DNA from: Pacificoceanicola onchidii
GTDB lineage: Bacteria; Pseudomonadota; Alphaproteobacteria; Rhodobacterales; Rhodobacteraceae
Direction: 5' to 3'
Length of the DNA: 64,000 nt
Assembly (NCBI RefSeq): GCF_004804335.1
Contig: NZ_SRXY01000003.1
Coordinates: 372,001-436,000, forward strand
Shown: piece by piece, positions 1 through 10,603 of the stretch
Numbering within the stretch: the first letter of the stretch is position 1
Layout: every line of letters begins with the position of its first letter
Translations under genes and position numbers: made by a program
The notes under the pieces: model-generated
The model's database searches: none
Seen by the model: only the letters and a program-made list of their open reading frames with translations
Told to the model about the DNA's origin: nothing

Positions 1-2
1 TC

Positions 3-674
3 TACAACCTGACCTGCAAGGCCACGGAGCGGCTCTGGGACGAGGGCTGCGATCTGGTGATCCTCGCCTGCAACACCGCCAGCGCGGCGGCGCTGCGGCG
101 CATGCAGGAAAGCTGGATCCCCAAGGACAAGCGCGTTCTGGGCGTCTTTGTGCCGCTGATCGAGGCGCTGACCGAGCGGCAATGGGGCGACAACTCGCCG
201 CCGCGCGAAGTCGCTGTCAAACACGTGGCGCTCTTTGCCACGCCCGCCACCGTCTCCAGCCGCGCGTTCCAGCGCGAACTGGCCTTCCGCGCGATTGGCG
301 TCGATGTGGAGGCGCAGGCCTGCGGCGGTCTTGTGGATGCCATCGAAGAGGGGGACATGATCCTCGCCGAAGCGCTGGTGCGCAGCCATGTGGACGCGCT
401 CAAGCGCAAGATGCCCAACCCGGAGGCGGCGATTCTGGGCTGCACCCATTACCCGCTGATGCAGGAAATTTTCCAGGATGCGCTGGGGCCGCAGGTGGCT
501 GTCTACAGCCAGGCCAATCTGGTGGCGGATTCGCTGGCTGATTATCTGGAGCGGCACCCGAACATGCATGGCGCGGGCGAAAACAGCTGTTTTCTGACCA
601 CCGGCGATCCGGCCAAAGTGTCGCGCCACGCCACGCAGTTCCTCAAGCGCAAGATCGATTTCGCCAAGGCCTGA
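3..674 (+). CDS. murI: Glutamate racemase, 5'-truncated by the window edge
   Basis: Cytoplasmic enzyme that interconverts L- and D-glutamate for peptidoglycan synthesis by a two-cysteine, cofactor-free mechanism. Both catalytic cysteines are visible in their family contexts: LACNTASA near the visible start and LGCTHYPLM in the C-terminal half. The reading frame is open to the first bases of the window, so the N-terminal part (roughly 45 residues, including the first substrate-binding loop) lies upstream; 223 residues are visible against a usual 260-270. An internal GTG at 57 is not the real start because homology continues upstream of it. It is followed by about 140 bases without a gene. Confidence 0.93.
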   Translation, partial: YNLTCKATERLWDEGCDLVILACNTASAAALRRMQESWIPKDKRVLGVFVPLIEALTERQWGDNSPPREVAVKHVALFATPATVSSRAFQRELAFRAIGVDVEAQACGGLVDAIEEGDMILAEALVRSHVDALKRKMPNPEAAILGCTHYPLMQEIFQDALGPQVAVYSQANLVADSLADYLERHPNMHGAGENSCFLTTGDPAKVSRHATQFLKRKIDFAKA

Positions 675-816
675 GCCTCAAAGAGCCTCAAACCGGACAA
701 ACGGCCCCGGGCTTTCCCCGCGCGCGGGCTCACGCCAGCGCTTGCAGCCTTTCGCGCGGCGAAATATGGTGACGGATGGTCCGCTGCGGGCCACTGTTGC
801 TGAATGGAACCGCGCC

Positions 817-1449
817 ATGTCGACGCGCAAGGTGCCAGAGGATCTGGCCCAGTATATCGCTTGTCCGAATTGCGACGCCCTGTACACCGCCGCCTTGCCA
901 GAGGAGGGCGGCCGGGCGGTCTGTGCGCGGTGCCACACGGTGCTGATCTCCACCCGCGAAAATGCTGGCATACAGGTGCTGGCGCTTTCCGCGGCGGTCC
1001 TGATCCTTGTTATCGCCGCCGTGTTCCATCCGTTTCTGGAAATTCACGCATCTGGCTTCGGCAACCGGGTGTCTTTGCTCGATGTGGCGACCAGCTTCCG
1101 CTCCGGCACGCTTGTGCTGGTCAGCGTGGCCACGGTCATGCTGATCGTTCTGGTGCCGCTAATCCGCACGCTGCTGCTGATCTACGTGATTGCCCCCATC
1201 GAACTGAAACGCCCGCCGCTGCGTCATGCCAAAGGGGCGTTTCACCTCGCGCAGGAGCTCAAGCCATGGGCCATGACCGAAGTGTTCTCCATCGGCTGCG
1301 CCGTGGCTTTGGTGAAAGTCTCTGATCTCGCCCAGCTCGACTTCGGCCCGGCCTTCTGGATGTTCCTCGCGCTGTCGGTCTTCGTGGTCATCAACGACCG
1401 CTATCTTTGCACCTGGTCGATCTGGGCCGCCATCGAGGACACGCCATGA
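817..1449 (+). CDS. pqiA: Paraquat-inducible protein A family membrane protein (first copy)
   Basis: Inner-membrane protein of the PqiA/YebS family, which works with the MCE protein PqiB in lipid transport between the two membranes. An N-terminal zinc-ribbon motif (CPNC followed by CARC) precedes four hydrophobic segments. I prefer the ATG at 817, with GGAA just upstream; in-frame starts at 742 (TTG) and 766 (ATG) would add residues that do not resemble the family. The stop codon overlaps the next start (ATGA). E. coli PqiA is one long protein with two such units; here the two halves are separate consecutive genes. Confidence 0.85.
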   Translation: MSTRKVPEDLAQYIACPNCDALYTAALPEEGGRAVCARCHTVLISTRENAGIQVLALSAAVLILVIAAVFHPFLEIHASGFGNRVSLLDVATSFRSGTLVLVSVATVMLIVLVPLIRTLLLIYVIAPIELKRPPLRHAKGAFHLAQELKPWAMTEVFSIGCAVALVKVSDLAQLDFGPAFWMFLALSVFVVINDRYLCTWSIWAAIEDTP

Positions 1450-2063
1450 TCACCGCGCGGCAATCCGGGCTGGTGGCCTGCCGGTCTTGCGGCCGGGTCT
1501 GGCCTTTGGGTACGCCCACCTGTGGGCGCTGCGGGGCGGCGCTTGTCTCGCGCGATGCCAAGAGCCTGCAAAGGGTCATGGCTTGGTGGACCGCAGGGCT
1601 GATCTGCTACATCCCGGCCAACCTCTACCCGATGCTTGTCACCACCACGTTTGGGTCAGAGGAGAAGGGCACCATCGTGGGCGGTGCAATCGAGATTGCC
1701 CGCCACGGCGATTTCCTGATTGCCGCCATCGTGCTGATCGCCTCCGTGATGATCCCGGTGTCCAAGTTCATCGCCATCGCCTATCTCGCGCACAGCGCGT
1801 GGCGTCCGCGCCCCGGCGGTGCCCTGCGCAGGCTGCACCTCTTTGAAGCCACCGAATTCATTGGCCGCTGGTCGATGATCGACGTGTTTGTCGTCGCCAT
1901 CCTGAGCGCTCTGGTGCAGTTTTCCGTTGTGGCGAGCATTCACCCCGGTCCTGCCGCGCTGACCTTTGCCCTGTCCGTCATTTTCACCATGCTGTCCGCC
2001 AAAAGCTTTGACCCAAGGCTGATCTGGGACGGCGAGACCATCGAAAGCCCTGCCGAGCCATGA
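1446..2063 (+). CDS. pqiA: Paraquat-inducible protein A family membrane protein (second copy)
   Basis: Second PqiA-domain protein, homologous to the gene before it. It opens with a four-cysteine zinc-ribbon (CRSC and CGRC) and then has about four membrane segments, with a family-like conserved LFEATEFIGRWSMIDVFV stretch in the last third. The ATG at 1446 sits inside the stop of the preceding gene, and its own stop overlaps the start of the MCE gene at 2060, so the three genes are translationally coupled. The two PqiA halves probably form the inner-membrane part of one transport system. Confidence 0.87.
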   Translation: MITARQSGLVACRSCGRVWPLGTPTCGRCGAALVSRDAKSLQRVMAWWTAGLICYIPANLYPMLVTTTFGSEEKGTIVGGAIEIARHGDFLIAAIVLIASVMIPVSKFIAIAYLAHSAWRPRPGGALRRLHLFEATEFIGRWSMIDVFVVAILSALVQFSVVASIHPGPAALTFALSVIFTMLSAKSFDPRLIWDGETIESPAEP

Positions 2064-4495
2064 CCCGTGACAGCCACATCCCGACGCCGGGCCCGGTCCC
2101 CATCGAGCCCGCGAAAAAAGGCCCGACGTTCTCCTTTGTCTGGCTGATCCCGATCCTCGCGCTGCTGATTGCGGCGGGGGTGGCCTTTCAGAACTGGTCC
2201 GAACGCGGCCCGTTGATCGAAGTGCATTTCGCCAAAGCGGACGGCGTGCATGCGGGCGAGACAGAGTTGCGCTACCGCGACATCGCCGTGGGTCTCGTGG
2301 AGAAGGTCGGCTTTTCCGACAATCTCGAAGAGGTGCTTGTCTCGATCCGGCTCGACAAGGACGTCGCGCCGTTTGTGGACGCGGACGCCCGCTTTTGGGT
2401 GGTCTCCCCGCAGGTCACGGCGCAGGGCGTGTCGGGCCTCGATACGGTGCTGTCCGGTGTCTACCTCGAAGGGGCTTGGGACGGCGCCATTGGCGCCGCG
2501 CAATATGTCTTCCAAGGCTCTGAAAAAGCGCCGCTTCTGGCGCTCGGAGAGAGCGGCACAACCTTCACTTTGACATCCGAAGAAGACCTGCCCACCGCCA
2601 ACACACCGATCCTCTATCGCGGCGTGCCGGTGGGTCGTCTTGGCGAAACCGAGGTCTCCGCCGACGGGTTGTCGGTCACAGCCGAGGCGGTGATCCTTGA
2701 GCCTTACGACAGCCTCGTCACACAAAACACGCGGTTCTGGGACATTTCAGGCTTCAGCTTTTCACTCGACGCCGGGGGCGCGCGGCTTCAATTCAACTCG
2801 CTCGCCTCGCTGATCAGCGGCGGCGTGACCTTCGCCACGCTTGGCTCGGGCGGGACGGCGATTGCCGATGGGGCGCTGTTCGAACTGCACCCCTCCGAAG
2901 AAACCGCCCGCGAGGATTTCTTCCTTGAAGGCGACGGCGGCAGCGTTGACCTGATGATGGTCTTTGACGAAAATCTTGCCGGTCTCAGCGCCGGGGCCCC
3001 GGTGAGCCTTGGCGGCCTGCGGTTGGGCGAGGTTGTGACGATCTCCGGCGTGGTGGACGAAGCACGCTTTGGCGACAATGAGGTGCGACTGGTCGCAACC
3101 CTGCGGCTCAATCCCGGCCGCATCGGGCTCGAAGACACCAGCGAGGCCGGGTTTCTCGACTATCTGGACTCCCGCATCCTGCGCGGGCTGCGGGGGCAGC
3201 TGACCAACGCTTCGCTGCTGACCGGCGGGCTGAAGATTGACCTTGTGACCGTACCGGATGCTCCGGTGGCCGTTCTGGACCGCAGCACAACGCCTTACCC
3301 GGTGATCCCGACCACGGACTCGAACGTGGCCAATGTCGCGGCCTCGGCGCAGGGGCTTTTGCGCCGCGTGGATGCGCTGCCGGTCGAAGAGCTTCTGGCA
3401 AACGCCGTGGGCTTTCTCGAAGATGCCCGTGGGCTGGTGAACAGCGAGGGCATTCAGGCCGCGCCCGAAGACCTGCGCGCCACCCTCGCGGCGATCCGCG
3501 CCGTGGCCGAAAGCGAAGAGGTCGCCAGTCTGCCAGCCCAGATCGGCACGGTGGCGGAAGGGCTTGAGGAGGCTTCGACCACGCTGAACGCGCTCTTGGT
3601 GGATGTGAAGGACCGGGCGATTGTTGCGGCCCTTTCGGAGCTGATCACCTCGATTGACACAACTGCGCAAACCCTGCCGGGGCTGAGCAAACAGGCCAGC
3701 GCGGTGCTGGGCAAGGCCGAGGCGCTACCGTTGGAGGATCTGTCCAAACAGCTCTCCGCGCTGCTGGGCAACACCGATGCACTGGTCTCGAACCCGGACC
3801 TCGCAGCGATGCCAAAGGAACTGCGCGGCGCGGTGGCCTCCCTGAACGCGCTTGTGGCCTCCCCGGAAATTGCTGCTTTGCCTTCGCAAATCGGCACGTT
3901 GGCCAAGAGCTTGCAAGGCGCGTCTGACAGGCTCAACGGCTTGCTGGCGCAGGTGGACGAAGGGCGCATCGTGGCGCAAATCTCTGATGCGGTGGCGAAA
4001 ATCGATGCGGCGGCCGGGGATCTGCCCGAGCTGTCGCAAAAGGCCAAGACCATCCTGAGTGAGGCCGAGGCCCTTTCCCTGCAAACGCTGGCAGATCGGG
4101 CCGCCGAGCTGATGGACAGCGCCGAAGCCCTCATCGCTCAGGACAGCACCAAAGCCTTGCCGGGCGAGCTCAACGCGACGCTGGCAGAGCTGCGCGGCAC
4201 GCTCGAAGACGTGCGGCAGGGCGGGCTTGTGGGCAACGCCAACGCCGCGCTCGCCTCCGCCCGCAGCGCCGCCGAAGCGCTGGCCGAGGCCTCCGGCAGC
4301 CTGCCGGCCCTGGCCGACCGCCTCAGCCGTGTCGCGGCGCAGGCCGGCGCGACCTTGGGCGATTATTCCCGCGGCTCCGAATTTGGCCGCGAAATGAGCG
4401 CGGCCATCCGCGAGATCGAAGCCGCCGCGCAGTCCTTTGACCGCCTTGCCCGGCAAATTGCCCGCAATCCCAATTCCTTGCTGACTGGACGCTAA
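2060..4495 (+). CDS. pqiB: PqiB-type MCE (MlaD domain) lipid transport protein
   Basis: Periplasm-spanning lipid-transport protein anchored by one N-terminal membrane helix (about residues 25-43). Three MCE domains follow, near residues 50-142, 165-260 and 295-400; family members stack such domains as hexameric rings with a central lipid channel. From residue 440 onward the protein is an alanine-rich, probably helical region built of a repeated unit: the starts LPVEELL (440), LPLEDLS (556) and LSLQTLA (672) are exactly 116 residues apart. In E. coli PqiB the helical C-terminus forms a needle beyond the rings; this one is longer (811 residues versus about 546). The start overlaps the upstream stop by ATGA. 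Confidence 0.9.
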   Translation: MTRDSHIPTPGPVPIEPAKKGPTFSFVWLIPILALLIAAGVAFQNWSERGPLIEVHFAKADGVHAGETELRYRDIAVGLVEKVGFSDNLEEVLVSIRLDKDVAPFVDADARFWVVSPQVTAQGVSGLDTVLSGVYLEGAWDGAIGAAQYVFQGSEKAPLLALGESGTTFTLTSEEDLPTANTPILYRGVPVGRLGETEVSADGLSVTAEAVILEPYDSLVTQNTRFWDISGFSFSLDAGGARLQFNSLASLISGGVTFATLGSGGTAIADGALFELHPSEETAREDFFLEGDGGSVDLMMVFDENLAGLSAGAPVSLGGLRLGEVVTISGVVDEARFGDNEVRLVATLRLNPGRIGLEDTSEAGFLDYLDSRILRGLRGQLTNASLLTGGLKIDLVTVPDAPVAVLDRSTTPYPVIPTTDSNVANVAASAQGLLRRVDALPVEELLANAVGFLEDARGLVNSEGIQAAPEDLRATLAAIRAVAESEEVASLPAQIGTVAEGLEEASTTLNALLVDVKDRAIVAALSELITSIDTTAQTLPGLSKQASAVLGKAEALPLEDLSKQLSALLGNTDALVSNPDLAAMPKELRGAVASLNALVASPEIAALPSQIGTLAKSLQGASDRLNGLLAQVDEGRIVAQISDAVAKIDAAAGDLPELSQKAKTILSEAEALSLQTLADRAAELMDSAEALIAQDSTKALPGELNATLAELRGTLEDVRQGGLVGNANAALASARSAAEALAEASGSLPALADRLSRVAAQAGATLGDYSRGSEFGREMSAAIREIEAAAQSFDRLARQIARNPNSLLTGR

Positions 4496-4499
4496 CGCC

Positions 4500-5078
4500 A
4501 TGATGACCCGTCTTTCCCTGTTGTCCCTGACCCTGTTTCTGAGCGCCTGCGGCGGCGTTGATCTGCGCTTTGACACGCCGCCAACAGCCGTGGGCGGCGG
4601 CAGCGCCCTGCCGGAGGAGCGGGTTTCCGTGCGCTATGCGCGGATCGAGGTGGCCACCGTGACCCTGCCGACCTATGCGCAGGATGAGGAAATTGTGCTG
4701 CGTGATGACAGCGGTGCCATCGCGCCTTCGGGCGGGCTTTGGGCGGATGAGCCGGGCCGGGCAGTCACCCTGCAACTTGCCCGTGATCTGGACGCCATCA
4801 CCGGGCGTCTGGTCGCCCCGGAACCCTGGCCCTTCCGCGATTTGCCGGATGTGAAGGTGGACGTGCGCATCGAGGATTTCTTTGCCACCAGCGGCGGCAC
4901 GTTTCGCCTGTCGGGGCAGATGTTTGTCGCGCCCGAGGACTACGGCACCGACCGCGCGCGCCGCTTCGAGATCGAAGTGCCCGTGACCGGCGAGATGACA
5001 CCGGGCGCCATCGCCGCCGCGCGGGCGCGGGCGGTCAGTGATCTGGCGGCGTTTGTGGCGCGCAAAGGGCTGCGATAA
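4500..5078 (+). CDS. pqiC: PqiC (YmbA-like) outer-membrane lipoprotein
   Basis: Last gene of the pqi operon, 4 bases after pqiB. A lipoprotein signal peptide ends in the lipobox LSAC, giving a mature protein that starts at the cysteine near residue 17. The remainder matches the ABC-type transport auxiliary lipoprotein (DUF330) layout, with VSVRYARIEVATVTLP near the start and a C-terminal helix. In E. coli PqiC sits in the outer membrane at the tip of the PqiB needle. It ends 6 bases from the convergent gene at 5085. Confidence 0.85.
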   Translation: MMTRLSLLSLTLFLSACGGVDLRFDTPPTAVGGGSALPEERVSVRYARIEVATVTLPTYAQDEEIVLRDDSGAIAPSGGLWADEPGRAVTLQLARDLDAITGRLVAPEPWPFRDLPDVKVDVRIEDFFATSGGTFRLSGQMFVAPEDYGTDRARRFEIEVPVTGEMTPGAIAAARARAVSDLAAFVARKGLR

Positions 5079-5084
5079 ACGGCA

Positions 5085-5819
5085 CTACTCCGGGCGCGGG
5101 CCAACGTCGCCTTCCCAGAACGCTTTCTTGATCCCCTGATAAATCGTGATGCGATGCCCCGGCGGGTAGGGCAGCAGCGCGTCCTTGGGATACATCAGGC
5201 TGTAGCCAACCTTGCCCTGCGCATCACGCCACTTCAGGCGATAGCGGCGTCGGTTGTTGACCGTCACCGAGGTGGCGTAAAGCTCTGCCACCGTTACGCT
5301 TTCGCGCGCGCCATAGCGCCGCGCCCGAATGGCCGCGACCGCACGACGGCCCGAATACCAGAACGCCCCGAGAAACAGCAGCCCGTCCACCAGACCAATG
5401 ATCTGCATGACCTGCCCGGCGGTGCGGTTGGAGCCTTCGTTGGTCTCGATCCGGCGCGGCTGGCTTTCCAGATACAGGATCGGGATGAAGTCGCCGATGT
5501 CCGTCTCCCAATAAAAGCCCTTGGAAACGCTGGAATCCTTGACGATGTCCTCGCCGGTATTCGTGCTATAGGCCAGCGTCAGGTAATAGGTGTAGGTTGT
5601 GTCGCCGTCGCTGTCGGTGCTTTCGCTGATTTCCTTGTCCAGCACTTCGGCCTGCGTGCGGCGGCCCTCGGTCTCGAAACGCTCGGCAAAGCCATGCGCG
5701 ATGTGGCTGCCGATCGTCAACGCGGCAAGCACCACGAAGAAAGCGACGCTGAACCAGCCGCCCATGCGCAGGTACAGCTTCCAGAAGGGAACGGGTTTGT
5801 CGAAACAGGGTGTCGGCAT
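5085..5819 (-). CDS. DUF3592-like membrane protein
   Basis: Membrane protein of unknown function. One helix lies near residues 20-42 (FSVAFFVVLAALTIGSHIA) and another in the middle (MQIIGLVDGLLFLGAFWYSG). Between them is an extracytoplasmic beta-rich domain with the TQAEVLDKEISESTDSDGDT strand pattern seen in DUF3592 proteins. I choose the ATG at 5819, which has AGGA at a suitable distance; a TTG at 5855 would add 12 proline-rich residues. It is convergent with the pqi operon and divergent from argC. Confidence 0.6.
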   Translation of the reverse strand: MPTPCFDKPVPFWKLYLRMGGWFSVAFFVVLAALTIGSHIAHGFAERFETEGRRTQAEVLDKEISESTDSDGDTTYTYYLTLAYSTNTGEDIVKDSSVSKGFYWETDIGDFIPILYLESQPRRIETNEGSNRTAGQVMQIIGLVDGLLFLGAFWYSGRRAVAAIRARRYGARESVTVAELYATSVTVNNRRRYRLKWRDAQGKVGYSLMYPKDALLPYPPGHRITIYQGIKKAFWEGDVGPRPE

Positions 5820-5907
5820 GGGCTGATCCTGCGGGAGAGGGGGCGGCGTGATCAAGCCATTGATTCCTGACCCGCACGCTGCTAAGCGAAACCCAAGGAG
5901 ACAGAAG

Positions 5908-5940
5908 ATGCCGTCATTTCAGATGAGCCTGCGACGATGA
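5908..5940 (+). CDS. Possible 10-residue leader peptide ending in Arg-Arg
   Basis: A very short open frame reads MPSFQMSLRR and stops. It is preceded by the strong ribosome-binding sequence AAGGAG at 5895-5900 and lies about 100 bases before argC. The last two sense codons are both CGA, a rare arginine codon in such G+C-rich genomes. This is the expected shape of an attenuation leader sensing arginine, but I see no clear terminator between it and argC, so the call rests only on position, ribosome-binding site and codon content. Confidence 0.35.
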   Translation: MPSFQMSLRR

Positions 5941-6044
5941 TCGCCCCCCGCGCGGCCTTGTGCCGTGTGGTTTCGCCTGTCTGTCCTCAGATGTTTTCCC
6001 AAGACGACCGCGCCGCCTGCGCGCCCTGATCCAAAGGATCCCCC

Positions 6045-7073
6045 ATGACCCATTCCATCGCCATCATCGGCGCGTCCGGCTACACCGGCGCAGAGCTTGT
6101 TCGGCTGATCGCCACGCATCCTTCTTTTGAAATCAAGGCTCTGGCGGCCAACTCCAAGGCCGGAAAACCCATGGCTGCGGTGTTTCCGCACCTGCGCCAC
6201 CTTGATCTGCCGGACCTTGTGACCTGGGAAGAGATCGACTTCTCCCAGATCGACCTGTGTTTTTGCGCCTTGCCGCACAAAACCTCGCAGGAGGTCATCT
6301 CGAAGCTGCCGAAAAGCGTCAAGATCGTTGATCTTTCAGCCGATTTCCGGCTGCGTGACCCGGAGGCCTACGAGGCCTGGTACGGCAACCCGCATTCCGC
6401 CGTGGAGATGCAGAAAGAGGCGGTCTACGGGCTGACCGAGTTCTACCGCGAGGACATCGCCTCTGCGCGGCTGGTGGCTGGCACCGGCTGCAACGCGGCG
6501 ACCGGGCAGTTCATCCTGCGGCCGCTGATTTCCGCCGGGGTGATTGATCTCGACGAGATCATCCTCGATCTGCAATGCGGTGTCTCCGGCGCGGGGCGGT
6601 CTTTGAAAGAGAACCTGCTGCATGCGGAACTGAGCGAGGGCTCCAACGCCTATGCGGTCGGCGGCACGCACCGTCACCTGGGCGAGTTCGACCAGGAGTT
6701 CTCCAAGCTCGCCGGTCGGGAGGTGAAAATCCAGTTCACCCCGCACCTCGGCCCGTTCAACCGGGGGATTCTGGCGACTTGTTACGTCAAAGGGGACCCC
6801 GACGCGGTGCTGGCGGCCTTGCAGGCGGCTTATACGGAAGAGCCTTTTGTCGAGGTGCTGCCAAAAGGGGAAACCCCCAGCACACACCACGTGCGCGGCT
6901 CCAACTTCTGCCATATCGGTGTGACCGGCGACCGCATTCCGGGCCGGGCCATCGTGGTCGCGGCACTGGACAACCTGTGCAAGGGATCGAGTGGTCAGGC
7001 GGTGCAGAACGCCAACCTGATGCTGGGCGAGGATGAGACCGCCGGTCTGATGCTCGTGCCCTGTTTTCCATAA
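6045..7073 (+). CDS. argC: N-acetyl-gamma-glutamyl-phosphate reductase
   Basis: Third step of arginine biosynthesis: NADPH-dependent reduction of N-acetylglutamyl phosphate to the semialdehyde, in the cytoplasm. The N-terminal nucleotide-binding motif [15 protein letters not shown] starts at about residue 6. The catalytic cysteine is in [12 protein letters not shown], and the C-terminal half contains HRHLGEF and [14 protein letters not shown]. At 342 residues it is the normal length for the family. It is not in an operon with other arg genes here; the next gene is ccmE after 230 bases. Confidence 0.96.
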   Translation: MTHSIAIIGASGYTGAELVRLIATHPSFEIKALAANSKAGKPMAAVFPHLRHLDLPDLVTWEEIDFSQIDLCFCALPHKTSQEVISKLPKSVKIVDLSADFRLRDPEAYEAWYGNPHSAVEMQKEAVYGLTEFYREDIASARLVAGTGCNAATGQFILRPLISAGVIDLDEIILDLQCGVSGAGRSLKENLLHAELSEGSNAYAVGGTHRHLGEFDQEFSKLAGREVKIQFTPHLGPFNRGILATCYVKGDPDAVLAALQAAYTEEPFVEVLPKGETPSTHHVRGSNFCHIGVTGDRIPGRAIVVAALDNLCKGSSGQAVQNANLMLGEDETAGLMLVPCFP

Positions 7074-7083
7074 GGGATTTCGC

Positions 7084-7151
7084 CCAAAGCTTTGCTTTGG
7101 TCGACAGGCCGTGCCTTTCCGATGGAAAGGCACGGGCAGGGGCGCTGCCCC
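7084..7151. repeat. Cluster of hairpins between argC and ccmE
   Basis: Three inverted repeats follow each other. CCAAAGC/GCTTTGG lies at 7084-7100 with a TTT loop. A perfect 12-bp stem follows (CCGTGCCTTTCC 7109-7120, loop GAT, GGAAAGGCACGG 7124-7135). GGGGC/GCCCC lies near 7139-7150. There is no T-run, so these are not standard intrinsic terminators. They look like the REP-type elements seen elsewhere in this window and may protect or end the argC message. Confidence 0.5.
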
Positions 7152-7263
7152 TACGGCCCCTTGGGCCTACCCCGGGATATTTGCAGCACAAAGAAACAGG
7201 GCGCGGGGTTGGGCGCGGCAAATCGCGCTTGGTCTTCGTTTCCGAAGCATGTTGGATTATATA

Positions 7264-7286
7264 CGGGTCAAGGTGGATTTGACCCG
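7264..7286 (+). promoter_or_regulatory. Hairpin in the ccmE leader
   Basis: CGGGTCAA (7264-7271) pairs perfectly with TTGACCCG (7279-7286). It lies immediately before the ccmE ribosome-binding site (GGAAGG near 7291). A stem this close could affect translation or mRNA stability; no known leader family is recognised. Confidence 0.3.
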
Positions 7287-7303
7287 GTACGGAAGGCGCA
7301 ATC

Positions 7304-7753
7304 ATGGCTTTGAAATCGCTCAAGAAGAAACGGCGCGTTCAGGTAATTGCGCTGGCGGCGGTGGCGCTTGTGGTGTCCACGGCGTTGATCGGATACGCGA
7401 TGCGCGACGGGATCAACTTCTTTCGCTCGCCGAGCCAGATTGTTGATGCCCCGCCGAGCCCGACCGAGACGTTTCGCATTGGCGGGCTGGTCGAAGAGGG
7501 CTCGCTGGTGCGCGGCGCGGGTGAGCAGATCCGCTTCAGCGTGACCGATGGCGGCGCGAGTGTGCCGGTGGTCTACAAAGGGGTGCTGCCGGATCTGTTC
7601 GAAGAGAACCAGGGCATGGTCGGCACTGGGAAATACGTGAACGGTGTCTTTGAAGCCCATGAAATCCTTGCTAAACACGATGAGACCTACATGCCCAAAG
7701 AGGTCATCGACGCGCTGAAGGAACAGGGCACCTATGTTGCCCCGGAAAGCTAA
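7304..7753 (+). CDS. ccmE: Cytochrome c maturation protein CcmE
   Basis: Periplasmic haem chaperone of the system I cytochrome c maturation pathway. It carries haem covalently on a histidine before passing it to the CcmF/H ligase. A single N-terminal membrane anchor (about residues 12-32) is followed by a beta-barrel OB-fold. The haem-binding histidine is His125 in LAKHDETYMP, the conserved family context. GGAAGG precedes the ATG. The other ccm genes are not in this window. The stop overlaps the end of the convergent kinase gene by four bases. Confidence 0.96.
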   Translation: MALKSLKKKRRVQVIALAAVALVVSTALIGYAMRDGINFFRSPSQIVDAPPSPTETFRIGGLVEEGSLVRGAGEQIRFSVTDGGASVPVVYKGVLPDLFEENQGMVGTGKYVNGVFEAHEILAKHDETYMPKEVIDALKEQGTYVAPES

Positions 7754-9042
7754 GCGCGGGGCAACAGGATCGTCGCGCTGAACCCGCCGCCCGGGCGGTT
7801 TTCCAAGATCAGGCAGCCGCCGCTCTGGCGCGCAAATCCCTGAACCGCAGACAAGCCCAGACCGGGACCCTGTCCAACCGCTTTGGTTGTGAAGAAAGGC
7901 TCTGCCAGCATGTCGAGCGAGTCCGCGTCCGCCCCGGGGCCGTCGTCCGAGAGGGTCACCGCCAGATAGGGCGGCGGGATGTCCGGTTGCGGGTCGATCT
8001 CGGGTACGTCGAAGGACGTGCGCGACACCAGCCAGATGTTGCCGCCGCCTTTCAGCGCATCCTGCGCGTTGAGGTAGAGCTGGATCAGCGAGGTTTCCAA
8101 CATGTCGCGATCGGCAAAAGCGGTGAACTCCGGGTCGCGGGCGGCGCTCTTGAGGGTGATCCCCGGCTCCAGCAGGTCTTGCAGAACAGGTTCGATCTGA
8201 CTGTGCAGATCCGCCGCCGCAATGGTCTCCGGCCGCAGCCGTGCCCGCCCGCTGGAGGCCAGCAACTGGCGCACCGTCATGGCCGCGCGTTCGGCGGCGA
8301 GACCGGCATCCACCAGCGCCTGATCCCGGTCCGCCTTGTCCGGCAGCACGCGGGCGAATTCCAGATTGCCCATGATGGCGGTCAGGATGTTGTTGAAGTC
8401 ATGCGCCACACCGCCGACAAACTGCGTCAGCGCACGGGCTTTCTGGGACTGTGCATAGCGCAGGCGTGACTGGTTCAGCGCGCTTTGCTGGGACAGTTGC
8501 CCCCGGATGGTCATGCCGTAGTAGGCGACGACTGTCACGGCGGCCCCAAGACAGAGCGCGATCAGGAAGGGGTCGTCCTCCGCCGGGAGAACAACCCCCA
8601 ACATGGCAAGGACCGAGACGCCAAATTGCAGCGCATTGGCCCCGGCGATGGCGGGGTCGTCCTGGGCGTGTTGCAGTTTGCACAGCAAAACCGTGACCAG
8701 CGCGAGACTGCCGGAAAAGACCAAAGCCGGCTCACCCGATTGGATCAGGTAGAGCGGGGCAAAGATGAAGACCAATTGCAACAGCGCATAGAGCGCAAGG
8801 CAAAGCCGGAAATGTCCGACGCGCCTGTTCCAGGGTGCGCTGCGGGTCAGGCAGAACACCAGCGCGCCATAGCAGGCGAGCACCGCGCCGAGCCAGATCA
8901 GAACCACGCGCTGGTCCGCGAAGATCGACAGCATGACCGAGGCAAGGACCAGAACGGTCAGCCGGAAAACAACTTCCCAACGCTCGCCGAATTCGGCGTT
9001 TTTGATATGGGAAATACGCTGTTCAACCGGATGACTGACCAT
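7750..9042 (-). CDS. Membrane-bound sensor histidine kinase
   Basis: About six hydrophobic segments occupy the first half, followed by a cytoplasmic kinase core. The phosphoacceptor histidine is in GGVAHDFNNIL. The ATPase motifs are an N-box (LYLNAQDALKGGG), a D-box (LSDDGPGAD) and a G-box (GPGLGLSAVQGFARQSGG). HDFNN-type H-boxes are typical of hybrid-kinase-related alphaproteobacterial sensors. I use the ATG at 9042; a TTG at 9111 and a GTG between them preceded by GAAGG are possible. No response regulator adjoins it. It is clearly related to the kinase at 24114. Confidence 0.8.
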   Translation of the reverse strand: MVSHPVEQRISHIKNAEFGERWEVVFRLTVLVLASVMLSIFADQRVVLIWLGAVLACYGALVFCLTRSAPWNRRVGHFRLCLALYALLQLVFIFAPLYLIQSGEPALVFSGSLALVTVLLCKLQHAQDDPAIAGANALQFGVSVLAMLGVVLPAEDDPFLIALCLGAAVTVVAYYGMTIRGQLSQQSALNQSRLRYAQSQKARALTQFVGGVAHDFNNILTAIMGNLEFARVLPDKADRDQALVDAGLAAERAAMTVRQLLASSGRARLRPETIAAADLHSQIEPVLQDLLEPGITLKSAARDPEFTAFADRDMLETSLIQLYLNAQDALKGGGNIWLVSRTSFDVPEIDPQPDIPPPYLAVTLSDDGPGADADSLDMLAEPFFTTKAVGQGPGLGLSAVQGFARQSGGCLILENRPGGGFSATILLPRA

Positions 9043-9160
9043 TTTGAAGTCCGATACGAGTACTTTTGTCACAATACCTTCAAAGTTGAAAAAATGAAGG
9101 TCAGAGATCAACCACAGGCAAATTTCGTCCGATTACGCCGTGCCACACGATCCGCGCAGC

Positions 9161-9189
9161 AAAAAGGGGCCGCCCGGCGGGCGACCCCT
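9161..9189 (-). terminator. Intrinsic terminator of eno
   Basis: Read on the minus strand just after the eno stop, a G+C-rich stem (GGGG-CGCCC against GGGCG-CCCC, with one internal mismatch) is followed directly by five T residues (AAAAA at 9161-9165 on the plus strand). Position and U-tract fit a Rho-independent terminator. Confidence 0.75.
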
Positions 9190-9216
9190 GAATTCAAAGC
9201 CAGTGTCGGGCCTGCC

Positions 9217-10596
<1,380 letters not shown>

Positions 10597-10603
<7 letters not shown>

